A stretch of DNA of 51,564 nt from Poteriospumella lacustris (Eukaryota > Sar > Chrysophyceae > Chromulinales > Dinobryaceae). The position numbers and the translations under genes were made by a program. Shown in pieces: positions 1 to 11,097 of this stretch. Position 1 is the stretch's first letter. Every line of letters starts with the position of its first letter. Where the stretch lies: contig SMOI01000232.1 of NCBI GenBank assembly GCA_008000375.1, forward strand, positions 1 through 51,564, given 5' to 3'. The notes under the pieces are model-generated. The model made no database searches. It had not been told where the DNA came from and saw nothing but the letters and a program-made list of their open reading frames with translations.

Positions 1-2
1 TG

Positions 3-599
3 CGACCGCTCAGCCAGCCGCGCGGCGCCGCGGACGACGCGCCGGACGCCGCCAAGCTGCGCATCGTCAAGCGCAACTCGCTGCTGCGGGCCTCGTCGCT
101 GTCGAAGGCCGCCACCGACGCCGCCGCCGCCGCCGCCACCAGCGCTCCGAGCGACGCTCTCGACGACTGCGACGGCCGCAGCGGTGGCGGCCGCGGCGGA
201 GGCAACAACAACGAAACCGACGCCGCCGACGAGAGACGCGCAGCGCCGCTGCGACCGCAGGCGCCGCCGTCGCTCGCCGACGAGCCCATCGCGTCCGTCG
301 TGCTGCGCCTGCTGCACCAGCGCGATGCCGACGAGGACGCCGGCGACAGCGGCGGCGCGCCGCTGTTCAACGAGGACGGCGAGTACGTCGGCGGCCTCGT
401 CGGTCGCCTCGTGCGCAGCTCGCGCGGCAGCGTCGCGGGCGGCGCCCCGGCGGCCTCCACCCGCAGCAGCTTCCCGCGCGCCCTCAGCGGCAGCGGCAGC
501 GTCGCCGCCGACGACGCGTACGACGCGTACGACGACGACTTCGACGCGGGCGACGAGGACGACGACGACGACGACGCGGCGCTGTTCGCGCTCCTCTGA
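3..599 (+). CDS. C-terminal end of an unrecognised low-complexity protein (5' truncated by window edge)
   Basis: One frame is open from the first bases to a TGA at 597-599, giving about 198 residues with no start, so this is the 3' end of a gene that begins upstream. The sequence is rich in Ala, Asp, Gly, Arg and Ser. It has an alanine run near position 125, a Gly-Arg-Gly stretch near 185-205, and ends in a strongly acidic tail (an aspartate run) closing with a short hydrophobic tip. I see no enzyme motif. It is convergent with the zinc transporter gene, whose stop lies about 75 bp away. The real reading frame is supported only by its uninterrupted length and the sensible convergent stop spacing; another overlapping frame (184-621) is also open but looks like a GC-driven shadow. 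Confidence 0.6.
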   Translation, partial: RPLSQPRGAADDAPDAAKLRIVKRNSLLRASSLSKAATDAAAAAATSAPSDALDDCDGRSGGGRGGGNNNETDAADERRAAPLRPQAPPSLADEPIASVVLRLLHQRDADEDAGDSGGAPLFNEDGEYVGGLVGRLVRSSRGSVAGGAPAASTRSSFPRALSGSGSVAADDAYDAYDDDFDAGDEDDDDDDAALFALL

Positions 600-672
600 C
601 CTGTACAAAGACTCCCCGTAGACCGCAGTTAACGCGCGTGTTACATGTATATAAATGACCCCAGCAGAGCGC

Positions 673-2139
673 TCAGCGGTGGCGGTGGTCGTGGCGGTGG
701 TCGTGGCCGTGCGCCGGGCTGCCGCCGCTGCGGCTGCCGGCACTCGACGCGGTGGACGCGGCGGTGGACGCGGCGGCGGCTCTGGCGGCGCCGGGGACGG
801 TCTTGTCGTTGGCGTGCGGCGGCAGCGGCGTCGTCGTCTTGCACGACTCCGCGTGGCAGTACTCGTCGTCCGCCGCGTCGTGCACCTGGATCGTGGCGTG
901 TACGATGTCCAGCTGGCGGCACACGGCGTGCGCGCGGCGGAGCGCATCGCGCGGGTCCTGCGCCCGCATGTGCACGGAGAGCGAGGTGGTGTCGGAGGAG
1001 AGCGACCAGATGTGCAGGTCGTGCACGTCGTCGACGCCCGGGATCGCCTCCAGCCGCCGCTGCACGTCTCGCCAGTCCACGTGCGCCGGGACGCCCTCCA
1101 AGAGAATCATCAGGCCGCGGCGGATGAGCGGCATGGTCGACCACAAGCCGAAGACGGTCGCCAGCAGCGTGCACAGCGGGTCGACGATCTGCCAGTCGGG
1201 CCACAGCAGAATCACCAGCGCCGCGGCCGCCACGCCCACCGACTGCGCCAAGTCCGCGAGCACGTGCAGCTGCGCAGCTTCGAGATTCGCGTCGACCACC
1301 GTCGTCGTCTTCTTCGCGGCAGCGGCGCCGAGGTCGTCCGCTTGGGCCGCGTGGCTGTGGCCGTGGTCGTGGCTGCAGGCGTCCGCTTGGTGTCCGTGGC
1401 TGTGCCCGTGGTCGTGCGCACACTGCTGCTGCTGGTGGCCGTGGTCGTGGCCGTGGTCGTGGTCGTGGCCGTGGTCGTGGCCGTCGTGGTCGTCGGCGTC
1501 CAGAATCGTGTACTTCTGGCCGCCGCCACTGGGCGCTCTCGCCGACCCCGCCAACAGCGTACTCCGCTCGGTCAGCTGAACGCCGTGACCGTGTGCGTGG
1601 CCGTGGTCGTGGCCGCCTTGTTCGCAGTCGTGCTCGTCGTGTGCTTCTGCGTGGCCGCCGTGGCCGTGGCTGTGGCCGTGTGCGTGGCCGTGGCTGTGGT
1701 CGTGCGCCAGCGAGTGGCCATGCTCCTCCTGGAAGATGTAGCCCAGACACAGGTTGACGAAGACGCCGAAGAGGGCCACGGCGAGCATCATGCGTCCATC
1801 GATAGGCTCCGGTCTGCCCTCGAACCACTTCACGGCGCGGTCGTAGGCTGCCCACAGCAGCACTACGCTGATCACCCACAACGATAGCACCGACAGCAGC
1901 GCGCCGAAAATTTCCACACGAACCAAACCAAACGTTAAAAATTCGGTTCCAGGCGCGCGAGCTGCCGTAACAGCAACGAGGGCGATACCAAAGCCTGCCA
2001 CGTCAGTGAGCAAATGTGCAGCATCCGAGTAAATGGCAATACTATTCGCGAGCCAGCCACCGACAACTTCCACAATCATAAAGGACAAGGACAGGCCGAT
2101 GGCGTACACCAGTCGCTTCTCTTTTGTATTCATCGTCAT
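673..2139 (-). CDS. CDF-family (SLC30/ZnT-like) zinc transporter with a very long His-rich loop
   Basis: A cation diffusion facilitator that would move Zn2+ (or a similar ion) out of the cytosol into a compartment or out of the cell, in exchange for protons. The 488-residue single exon shows six predicted membrane segments. TM2 carries the metal-site motif HLLTD (His42, Asp46) and TM5 carries HVLAD (about residues 291 and 295), the HxxxD pair typical of Zn-transporting members. Between TM4 and TM5 lies an unusually long cytosolic loop (about residues 138-280) made of many HDHGHxHG-type repeats. The C-terminal domain (about 335-410) has the ferredoxin-like CDF fold pattern, ending in an Ala/Ser-rich tail with another His cluster. 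The ATG at 2139 sits directly before TM1. Head-to-head with the Timeless gene (617 bp gap). The ion specificity is inferred from the family. Confidence 0.93.
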   Translation of the reverse strand: MTMNTKEKRLVYAIGLSLSFMIVEVVGGWLANSIAIYSDAAHLLTDVAGFGIALVAVTAARAPGTEFLTFGLVRVEIFGALLSVLSLWVISVVLLWAAYDRAVKWFEGRPEPIDGRMMLAVALFGVFVNLCLGYIFQEEHGHSLAHDHSHGHAHGHSHGHGGHAEAHDEHDCEQGGHDHGHAHGHGVQLTERSTLLAGSARAPSGGGQKYTILDADDHDGHDHGHDHDHGHDHGHQQQQCAHDHGHSHGHQADACSHDHGHSHAAQADDLGAAAAKKTTTVVDANLEAAQLHVLADLAQSVGVAAAALVILLWPDWQIVDPLCTLLATVFGLWSTMPLIRRGLMILLEGVPAHVDWRDVQRRLEAIPGVDDVHDLHIWSLSSDTTSLSVHMRAQDPRDALRRAHAVCRQLDIVHATIQVHDAADDEYCHAESCKTTTPLPPHANDKTVPGAARAAAASTAASTASSAGSRSGGSPAHGHDHRHDHRHR

Positions 2140-2757
2140 TGTGAAACTACTGAGTGAAACAAGACAACGTCTCCAACTGCCTCCCTACGATGAAACCGTA
2201 CGAAACGTTCTTCGATCCCAGGAGCTCGCAGCTACGATTCCGTATTCTGCAATACACTTTGTGTGCGCTCTCTGTTCAGCAGGCACGCAATCAATGGAGG
2301 AATCAAGGCCTCGATTTGATTGCAATGGCCACCACGTCCGCTGCTGCGGCGGCTGCAGATGCACAGCGTTCACGACGACGATGACAGTATCATCGGGTAA
2401 CACAGATATCTCAGACTCTGGACACCGGCTGGTTCGAATTCAAAACTGCGCCGGCCTCCGACGGCTGCCCCTGAGAAGCCCGCTAAAAATGCGCCTGAAA
2501 CTTCAAACGCTTTGAATTCCAATTTCAAGTCGCAGCGTCCTCAGGCCCCGTCGATTGCCTCGTCGACGAGCCACCGACACAGTTACCTTAGCCTGCGACA
2601 TACAAGCGGACCCGGCTTTGCTTTTGCCTCCATCTATTCGGTGCTTTATTTTCTCTGTGCCCCTTGCGCAGAGTCGTCCACGTGATTGAGGATCTTCTAT
2701 CGACCGAACCACCCTTTTGTCATTTCTTCGGTGTGGTAACCACCCATCTCTCCGAAC
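2140..2757. other. Intergenic, shared divergent 5' region of zinc transporter and Timeless genes
   Basis: This 618 bp stretch separates two divergent start codons and so must hold both promoters. Short open frames on both strands have no recognisable product. I saw no clear TATA box or repeat. A GGTTCGAATTC string near 2431 resembles a tRNA B box but has no surrounding cloverleaf. Confidence 0.5.
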
Positions 2758-5700
2758 ATGCAATCCTCCCGAACAAAGCAAAAGCGCACCGAAGAGGAGG
2801 AAGAGGTGGCCAATGCCGAAAATATCGGTTCGGAATCTGAGGCGAGTGAGGAGCCGGAGGCAACTGATGGATTCGTTGATCAGTTCGAAGCAGCACTGGT
2901 AGCGCGGGGAAACACAATCTGGTCCAGCGGGGGTGCACAAAAGGATGTTGCTATTCGAGTCCTTATCCAATGCTTCGGCTCGATGGTCGAATCCCACGCT
3001 AAGCCGGACGCCGTTCCCGATTTCCGAGGCCGCATTCGCAGTGAAGATATGGAGCACAGGAAGTTGCTGGACGCCTCAAAGCACGTAGTGAAAGCGAGAC
3101 AGTACGTGGACTCTTTGAATGCTGCTGCGCCTATTACCCCTCATTCAATCTTTCGTTAATACGTGTGTAGAGTGCTGATAAAGAACGAGAACTTCGACAC
3201 GCGAGATTTCACCATCTTCATCTCGCAGAAGAAGTGGGTGCGGAACATTCTGCGACCACTGCTCGAGCTCTGCGCTCGCGAGGACAGCGCTCTCGCCATG
3301 AACTGCTGCTCTCTCGCGCTTATTTTGATCAAGAAAATGAGTGACAAGACGATGAAGCTCATCGACAAGTTTTACAAGAAAAAGAAGAAGTCGAAGGCGG
3401 TCGCCGTCGAGGGCGGCAAGGACGCGGAGGATGGCGAAGGCGCAACCTCGAAGAAGGCTGTGACTCTCCACGACTCACAGAGCGAGGACGAGTCATCGCC
3501 CGCCAAGATTCAAAATGCCAAGGAACAGGTGGCGGCTCTGTTGTCGTTCAAGGAGGCCCTCTGCAGCGGTAAGAGACGCGATGGACTTCGTCACCGAACC
3601 GTCGTCGTAACAAAGCGCGTCGTGTACAGAGCTATGCAACCAAGCCATCACCAACGCATTCCGCGAGTGCTGGCTCCGCGAGCTGCAAATGACCAACGAA
3701 GAGAGCAAGCTGGGCGTTGCGCGGTGCATCTCGTACTTCCGCCGGATCTTGTCGATCGCGCCGCACAAGGAGTGGTCATCCCCCAGTGAGATCCTCGACC
3801 AGCGCGGCGTCCACAATCGCTACATCGTTCAGCTGCGTGTCTTTCTGAGTCTTCTGCCGAGCATTATCAGCGACGTGCGCCGCAGCTACCACGACGACTG
3901 GCTGACGGACATCGTGCTCATTCTGTTCTACATCTTCGAGTAAGTGGCCGCTCTTCTGGCCGCGTCTCTTGCGTCCCTGACTCACCGTGTCTCTGTTCGC
4001 AGTAACTTTAAGGCGCAGGAGCTGTTCCTTGTTTGGAAGTCGGACGCGTTGATGGCCAACTTTCTTTTGTTGGCGCAGGAGGCGGACGGGGCTGCGACGC
4101 AAGCGACCGCAGTCCCCGCGGCAGAGGAGGCGATTATCCAGCAGGCGGTCTCGAAGCCCGTCGTAGCGCCCGACGCGCTGAAGCGGCGAATCGTGCAACA
4201 GACGTTGGGTGCACAAGCGAGCATGGGCTCGCTGTCCGCGAAGCTGCTGGGCGAGAAGATGCAGCGCGAGAAGCAGGCGGTCAATGCAGGCGCCGCACGA
4301 TTCACGCGCTTCACAAGCACGTACCAAGTGCCTCTTATCAACGCAGCGCAGGTGGCGACCACGACTACGCCTATCGCCGTTGGGATCAGTGTCGCTGGGG
4401 CCCAAGCGGATGCGACGGGCGCGACGAGCGCGGTGGTTGGCGAGCAGGGCGAGGCGGTCGAAGTCGCGAAGGTGATCCCGTCGTCGTCGATCCTGCTGAA
4501 GGACCCCTTCGCGCGCCACCAGAGCGACCTGCTGCCGCAGGCCCGCGAGAAGCGGAACAAGAAGAACATGACCTTCGGGGCCGAGAACCAGTTCTATGAG
4601 TCGTCGAAGGCGCAGGCGAAGCTGACCGACGACGGGCAACGCGCCTGCGTCGTGGCCGCTTCTCTCGCGGAGGCGCTGACGGCGGACGTGTGCTTCAAGA
4701 GCTTCGTGCGCCGCATCAACGAGGACCTGCGTCGCGATGAGCTGCGCATCTCGCCGGACATGGAGTGGCAGTACTTCTCGATCGTGACCCAGCTGCTGGC
4801 GTACAATCGCCTGAAGCTCGAAGAGGACTACCGCGCCGTGCAAATGAAACGCCAGGAGGCGTCGCTGTTGGTCGCGGACGTCGACCCATCCGCGGAGCCG
4901 CTGCAGGCCATCCCCTGGGAGCCGAATCTCATCAACGTCATCGACTCGCTGGACAAAATGTCGTTCACGCGCGTCACCTTCGCGATGGAGTCGCTGCTCC
5001 GCAAACCCGACACGTACCACCTGGCCGTCTTCCCCATGGAGATGTACTCGGAGATGCTCGCCTACCTGCGCATCATGCTCGAGAGCAGCAACGAGGGCCA
5101 CCACGAGATCGCTATCGGTGCGCTGTATCGCCTGTTCTACACGTCGACGGGACAGACCGACCCCTTACCGCGGCTGCTGGCCGCGTGGAAGCCAGGAGTC
5201 TTCCCGAAGGCGCATCTATTCACGCTCGTTGAGGTCGTGCACCAAACGCTGAAGACGCTCGAAGCGGCCAAGCAGCTCTTTGTCAACCAGGGCATCTTCT
5301 CCGAGGAGATGTGGCGGCAGAAGCGCAAGCAGCTGAAGAAGGCGGCGAAGAAGGAGATGGACATGGAGCTGTACCTGCTCGCCTGTCTGCGTTTCTCCGT
5401 CGACGACTACTTCAAGCGTCTCGTCTCGAACCACACCGTCTCCATCTACATGCGCCTCCTGCAGCGCGTGCGCGACAACGACGCGGTCGTCAATCATCGC
5501 GTGTACGCCTTCCTGCAGCGGATGTGTAGCTTCAAGCTGCACGACGACTCGGTCTCTGGCGCCGAGCTGCCGCAGGCTGACGCACAGCCCTTCGTGGACA
5601 GCCAGGACTTCCTCACCGGCGGCGGCAGCGGCGGCTTTCTGCAGGCCGAGCGTCTGCAGGCCGCGGCGACTGGCAGCCAAGCCGCGCATCTGGGCTACAT

Positions 5701-7282
5701 GTTGTTCAGCGTGTCGTGTCTGCAGACCTTCCACGCGGTGCTCTCCGACGACGTCGTTCTGCGCATCGACACGCTGCAGCCGCTCGTGCGCCTCATCCGC
5801 CAAGTGGTGCGCGACTTCGGCCTGCTGGCGCGGCGGAACCACCTGCTGCTCGTCGAGGCGCTCTTCGTGCACCCGCACGCGCACGACCACTGTCTGCAGC
5901 TGCACGGCGTGTACGAGGCAGCGCCCACGGCGCGGCGACTGCTCAGCGGCGTCTTCGCCGACCGCGAACACGACGACGCACTCGTGGCGCTGAGCGACGG
6001 CAGCGCGAGCGATGCGGACACTGCGCCCGCCGCCTCAACGCGGGAGGCGACCACTCGTCGAGCGGACGAGGACTCCGACTTGGCGGACACGCAGCCGCAA
6101 CAGGGCGACGCCGTCGAGGACGATGAGGAGGGCGAGTTCAACGACGACGTCATGGAACAGCGTCGTCTGGCGGCGCTGGCCACGCGCAAGGGCGGCGCTG
6201 CGCGAGCGAAGAAAGCCGCGGAGGCCGGCCGCAAGAAGCGCCTCGTTCGTAGACGCGACGCGTCGTCGTCGGAGGGAGAAGAGGAAGACGCCGCCAGCGC
6301 CAGCGACGCGGGCGGCAGCGTTGACTCCGCCGACACGCGCACGAAGACGCGGCGGCTGCGTCAGCGCGAAACGCGGCGCACGCGCAAGGCCTGGTCGCGA
6401 GCGGAAGATCGCGTGCTGCGCCAGTTGTACCGGCGCTTCCACGGCATGGCGTCCATCTACGTCGCCATTTCGATGGCCGACGAGCTGCGGTAAGTTCCAC
6501 TGCCCCGCCGCCTCCGACCGCTGCACTCACCGCGTCACTGTCATTGCAGCGCACTGGGCTCTGAGCGAAGCGAGCAGCAGATCAAGCACCGAGCCGTGCA
6601 GCTCGGACTGCACACCATGGCGCCCGACGACATCCTCAGCGGCAGCGACCCCGACCTCAGCAGCAGCAGCGACGACGACGGCGACGCCAGTCGCGTCAGC
6701 GGTAGCAGCCGCAGCGTCGGTAGCGGCGGCCGCCAGTCGAACAAGCGGCCACGCGGCCGTGCCGCACTGGACCGCGTCATGGCCCTGCTGCAGACGCCTG
6801 ACTCAACGGGCGACGTCGACGACTCCACGCAGCGGACGACTGCGCAGATGGCGATGGAGGGCGTCACGTCGGTGGAGAAGGAGGACGGCCCGGAGGACGG
6901 CGCCGCCTGGGACGGCGCCGCCCTCGGCGGAGGTCGCCGAAAGCGACCGTTCGACGACTACGACTTCGACGAAGCGGCCGCGAAGGCTTCGAAGCGAAAG
7001 AAGCTGCGAAAACCGAGCGCCGCACTGGCGGGCGACGACGATGTTGACACCGCTCCGCAGACGCTGGACGAGCGGCAACTGGCTGCAGTACGGCCCCTGC
7101 GACGGCCGGCGGACGACGCGGTCAACGACGACGATGACGACCTCTTCGCCGCGCCCACAGCGGCGCTCCCCGCAGCAGCAGCAGATCGCGCGGCGAGCCG
7201 TCGCGATAACCTCAAACGTCTGCTCGACTCGGACGACGAGGACGGCTCGCCGCCCCCGCCCGTGCGACTGGCGCTGGCCTAG
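2758..7282 (+). CDS. TIMELESS: Timeless/Tof1/Swi1 replication fork-protection protein
   Basis: Nuclear protein that, with its Tipin/Csm3 partner, stabilises replisomes and supports S-phase checkpoint signalling. Five exons: 2758-3101, 3171-3568, 3630-3939, 4003-6489 and 6550-7282. The four introns are 69, 61, 63 and 60 bp, all GT-AG and phase-consistent, giving 1,423 residues. The N-terminal helical-repeat Timeless domain runs through exons 1-4, with motifs such as the residues around 'NFDTRDF' and 'SYHDDWLTDIVLILFYIFD' and a conserved 'LKTLE' helix near 5248-5262. Near residue 1146 there is a W-x-EDRVLRQLYRRF helix followed across the last intron by a matching helix, as in the PAB/Myb-like region of Timeless. 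The tail is strongly acidic and Ser-rich with basic patches, probably nuclear localisation signals. ATG 2758 is the first in frame. Confidence 0.85.
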
Positions 7283-7386
7283 CGCCGGTCACCGTCGCGG
7301 GCGGCTTCCTGTGTTCTGTGCGTTCGTAAGTATTCCACATCAACAGGCGAGAGAGTTGGGTCGGCAGGTTACAGCGGCTGCGAGGC

Positions 7387-9268
7387 TCATGGCCAGGAGT
7401 GCACGATGGCGCCGTGCTGGCGGAGGTAGCGCAGGGTGTCGAGGGCCTCCCAGTTGCTGTGGTAGTGCTGCCAGTAGAGCAGCGGGAAGTGGTAGTGCAG
7501 CTCGATGTAGACCTCGTCCACGAGCTGCGCCACCTGCGGGTTCTGCATAATTTCGAAGAGGAAGCCCCACTCCATCGTCGGGCCCTGCGCGAAGCGGTTC
7601 GGGTCGACGTCGAACTTCAGCACGACGAAGTCGTCGCGCGACACGAGCGTCGGCAGCAGCCGCAGCATGTCGGTCTCCGACCCCGTCGCGACCTCGGCGT
7701 AGATCTGCAGGTGCGTGATGTTGTAGCGCTTGGAGTACGCCTTGGGCACCGAGGCGGAGAAGTGCGGCTCGGGCTCGACCATGATGGCGTCGGTGAAGGG
7801 CAGGAAGGGCGCGTAGGAGTCGAGCAAGTACTTCGGCGACGCGAAGAAGCCGTTGGCGCCCACGTCGACGAGCACTCGGCGGCGTCGCGCACCGGTGCTG
7901 CTGGGCTGCCGCGCCTCCTGCAGCAGCTGCCGACGCACCTCGGGGAACGCGACCAGCGGGAAGTAGGGGCCGAAGTCGATGAGGTTGAAGGACTCGGTGT
8001 ACATCCAGTTGCGCACCGACGTGTACACCGGCTCGAGGAGCGCGGCATACGACTGCCAGCGGCGCTTGTCGGTCACAGTGAAATCGGGATGGAAGACGAG
8101 CGGCGCGTGCTGCGACAGCTGCTGCGTGTAGACCGCCCCGAACGACTCGATGTACAGCTGCAGGAACGCGTTCTGGAGCACGACGAAGTCGAACGTCCTC
8201 ACGCGCCAGACCGTGCGCGCCTGGTCGCCGACGGAGGACGTGTCGCCGTGCAGCAAGTGGCGACCCAGAGCCGCCAATATGTATCCGCGCACGAAGTTGC
8301 TCTCGGAAAAGGAGCGACGACGGCCGGCGACGTCTGCGATCTGGTACGTGGCCACGACGAGGGCGGCGGCTGTGGCACGACGCAGCGCGTCACGAGCGAG
8401 GTCCTGCGAAGCGAACGGCAGCGAGAAACGTACCTGCGAGCGCACCGCGACAATCGGCGTTCTTCTCCATGGCGAAGCAGCCGGTCCAGATGCCTCCGTG
8501 CACGCGGTAGAAGTACTCCAGCACCTCCTGCGCGGCCACAAGCAACTGCCCGGTCGACTCACTGCGCGGCAGCCACACACGCAGCGCAGGGGATCCCGCC
8601 TCGCTGTCTGCGGCACTGGTCGAGAAGCTGCCCTCCAAATCCTCTCGGGCGGCGGACCACAGCGAGAAAAACCGTTGCACGACCGACTCGGTCATCGCGA
8701 CGCAGGCGGCGACCTTCGCGCCGCCGTCTTCGTCGGCGGACGACGCATTGCGATGCGAGTTGACGGCGAAGTCCAGCGACTTGCGGATGAACTGCTGGCG
8801 CGTGACGCATTCGTACATGTTGCGCAGCTTCTTGTTGGACAGCACCTTGGTGTCGAACATGCGGCGCGGGAAGTCCTTGTTCGTCGGCGTCAGCAGCAGC
8901 GGCGCCTCCGAAAAGGACCGGCGCCACCACGTCGGCGGCACCACTTTCTCCGCCGCCATGGCCAGTTCTTGGTACCGCTGATTCTTCGCGGCGGGGGCTG
9001 GAGGCGACTCCGGCAACTCTCCTTCTCGCGGCGGAACGAGACGCTCTGCGCAGCGGTTTTTCCCCAACAGGCAGCCCGCATTCAACAAAGCACTGGCGTT
9101 CTTCGGCACCTTCCAGTAATGATGCTGAATGGGGCAAACAACGCTCTTGATCAGATCTGACACACCCGGCTGTAGCGTGCACAGGTCGACATCAGAGGAC
9201 TGCGGCTCGCCAGACGAGGCGCCAAAGAAACAAATCGCAACAAGCACTGCGACGAGAATTGACACCAT
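7387..9268 (-). CDS. Secretory-pathway protein with FkbM-like SAM-dependent methyltransferase C-terminus
   Basis: Two exons on the minus strand, 9268-8434 and 8369-7387, joined across a 64 bp GT-AG intron (8370-8433) whose removal restores the frame; 605 residues. The N-terminus (MVSILVAVLVAICFFGAS) is a signal peptide or signal anchor. Three or more N-glycosylation sequons (for example NAS, NIT) agree with a luminal location. Near residues 445-490 the order VLVDVGANGFF, then IMVEPEPHF, then about 40 residues later DDFVVLKFDVD resembles the SAM-binding core of FkbM-type methyltransferases (glycine loop, acidic strand-2 end, later acidic strand). The central part, about 300 residues, is not recognised. 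The substrate is unknown; a carbohydrate or glycoconjugate would fit a luminal enzyme. Convergent with Timeless (104 bp between stops). Confidence 0.7.
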
Positions 9269-9685
9269 CTCCCGTCTTCCCGCGCGCTGCGCTCCCTTTT
9301 GCTGTAATTGAGAAAAGGATTTGATTCGTTGTGGTGGGGATCCAGTGTTTCTGGTTTGCTATCGGTCCACGGCCGCCGCTGACCGCTGACCGCTGACCGC
9401 TGACCAAAAACACCAGACGACAGGCGGCTCGAAAAACGAAACGCCACCTGCGTAACGTACGTTAGGCTCAGTAGATTTTCCAATAAAGTGTTAAACTGGG
9501 GACAAATAACGTACATTTTCCCGTAGGTCGGTGTGTCCGTATCGGTGCGTCGGTCGGTCTGCCGTCTGCGAGATCGTTGATCGGGGCGGCCACATCGAAC
9601 ATAGCACACACACTTGATTCATAATAATCCCAACGACGACTTCTATTTCTGAGCGTATCTCCTCGTAAACAGAGTGCGGAGAACC
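9269..9685. other. Intergenic divergent region with a 7-bp tandem repeat
   Basis: This holds the 5' regions of the methyltransferase-like gene (-) and the first small paralog (+). It contains four perfect copies of CGCTGAC at 9377-9404. No coding frame looks real. Confidence 0.5.
9377..9404. repeat. (CGCTGAC)4 tandem repeat
   Basis: Four perfect head-to-tail 7-bp units, about 110 bp upstream of the methyltransferase-like start codon. Probably simple-sequence expansion; a binding-site array is possible but untested. Confidence 0.9.
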
Positions 9686-10039
9686 ATGAGCAACGCCAAT
9701 GCGCAAAAGAAAAAATTTCTTCTCGTCTGCTGCGACGCGGACAGCGTCGAAACACGCGAAATGTTCGTTCCATCGTCGCCTCCTTCGCGGTCGGACGATT
9801 TGAGGCGCAATTTTTCTCGCTCCGACTCCAACAGCTCTTGCAGTTCAACCTCATCAGCTTCTTCTTCTTCCTCCCACTCCTCCGCTTCTTCGGGTCTAAG
9901 TCGAAGTCCGAGTGACCGCGACCTGATATCCAGCCCTGCAAAGTACCTGCGTCATAAATTGCGCCACGAGCAGCTCTCCATCACCAGTGACGACGAAATT
10001 CGTGAGACATTCAGATGCCTAGCCGACCCTCCCAATTGA
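9686..10039 (+). CDS. Small Ser-rich protein, paralog A of a tandem pair (function unknown)
   Basis: Single exon, 117 residues, ATG in the context GAACCATGAG. I do not recognise the family. The protein starts with a short hydrophilic leader, then KKKFLLVCCDADS, a MFVPS element, a long serine run (about residues 45-68), SRSPSDRDLISSPAKYLR and a hydrophilic tail. The gene downstream at 11098 has the same elements in the same order, so the two are tandem duplicates and the frame is real. The KKKFLLVCCD block looks like one beta-strand with a Cys pair. SRSPSDR-type motifs and the Ser tract are plausible phosphorylation targets. No signal peptide or membrane segment. Confidence 0.75.
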   Translation: MSNANAQKKKFLLVCCDADSVETREMFVPSSPPSRSDDLRRNFSRSDSNSSCSSTSSASSSSSHSSASSGLSRSPSDRDLISSPAKYLRHKLRHEQLSITSDDEIRETFRCLADPPN

Positions 10040-11097
10040 GTGTCACATGTTATCAATCCACTTCATCGGTTCTCCACACGTCATTTACTCATCGCTGAGA
10101 TGCCAGTCGCACATCCGTCGTCGTCGCCCGGTCGAAGGGTCTTGTGCTGGGACGGTTTCTGTTATTGCTGGTTGCTTCGCCGTGTTGACGCAATCTGCAG
10201 TGTTGTTTCCCTCCCGCCACGTCGCCATTGTCTTCCTGCTCGCACGGCGCTATCGCTTTCGAGTCCATACTTGTCCTCAACATTGACCGCCTTTGCAATC
10301 TTCTTCAGTTTGTTTTTCGTTGCGTTTCTTGTCAAAATTTTGTTTGCATCACTTTCAGCTCTGCGGAGCCCCAGTTCGTTTCCGCATTGTCACATTATTC
10401 GCGGCGTTTCCCCAGACTCATTATGGCTCGACTTGCCCGAGTCCGAGCGCGATTTGTTTTTGTCATTCGCATTATATATTCTTTGAAATCCTCTACCCTT
10501 GTAGCTTTCACTGCTGTTGACGGAAGCCGAGTCGAGACGCTTCATCAGTTGCTCCGTGCCGAACGGTTAACGGCGTGGAGCGCACTGTTCTGGTTCGTTG
10601 TGAACGAACTCTTTAGTTGGTTTCCGCCTTTCAGCGACACCATCACTTACAAACTTGGAGCGGTGTCTATCGTTGTTTTTCCTTTTGCTGCTCCGCCCCT
10701 CAGAGCGTATCTCGAAGCGCTGGCGGTTGATTTTCTGTCGACGAGAGTAAATGTAAGATCAAGTCAACACAAAGACTCAGTTCAGACGTTGGCTGGTCGA
10801 GTTCAGCCCGCATGCTGTATGGTGTTCACCAGGTTCCGGTAGCCGGTAGCGTGTATACAAGCTACGGCAACAGCGGTAGCGGCACGTAATACGGCAACAG
10901 AGTCACCCTCGCTCACTCACAGCAGTGTGTCGCGGTGTCGCGGCGGGCGGTAAATTTTGGGCGTTTCGGCGCCTCGGTGCGCCTCGTTGGTCCGACTTTT
11001 TGGGCGACGCTCCTGGTCCTGTCCCATGTCGAAAAATCGACCGCTGTTCACAAAACAATCCAGACGAAGATCTGAACCAACGTTGTTGATTCGTAAA
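10040..11097. other. Intergenic region between the two small paralogs
   Basis: About 1,060 bp. It must hold the 3' UTR of paralog A and the promoter of paralog B. A 204-codon open frame (10228-10842, +) has no ATG-proximal conserved motif and a noise-like composition, and I do not call it. Around 10840-10890 there are short degenerate GGTAGC/GGCAAC repeats. No third copy of the paralog motif was found. Confidence 0.45.

Noticed and set aside
655-1887. 410-codon plus-strand open frame, Val/Arg-rich
   Set aside because: It is antisense to the zinc transporter; the valine runs are the complement of His/Asp codon repeats. The transporter has clear family motifs.
2425-2450. GGTTCGAATTC, tRNA B-box-like
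   Set aside because: No matching A box or cloverleaf arms in the 80 bp upstream. Similar strings at 41709 and 47829 fail for the same reason.
3776-5104. 442-codon minus-strand frame within Timeless
   Set aside because: Antisense to a well-supported multi-exon gene; composition (Arg/Leu/His-rich) is typical of GC-rich shadow frames.
10228-10842. 204-codon plus-strand frame between the paralogs
   Set aside because: It lacks any conserved motif, has noise-like composition and no neighbour support; could be checked by RNA-seq but not called.
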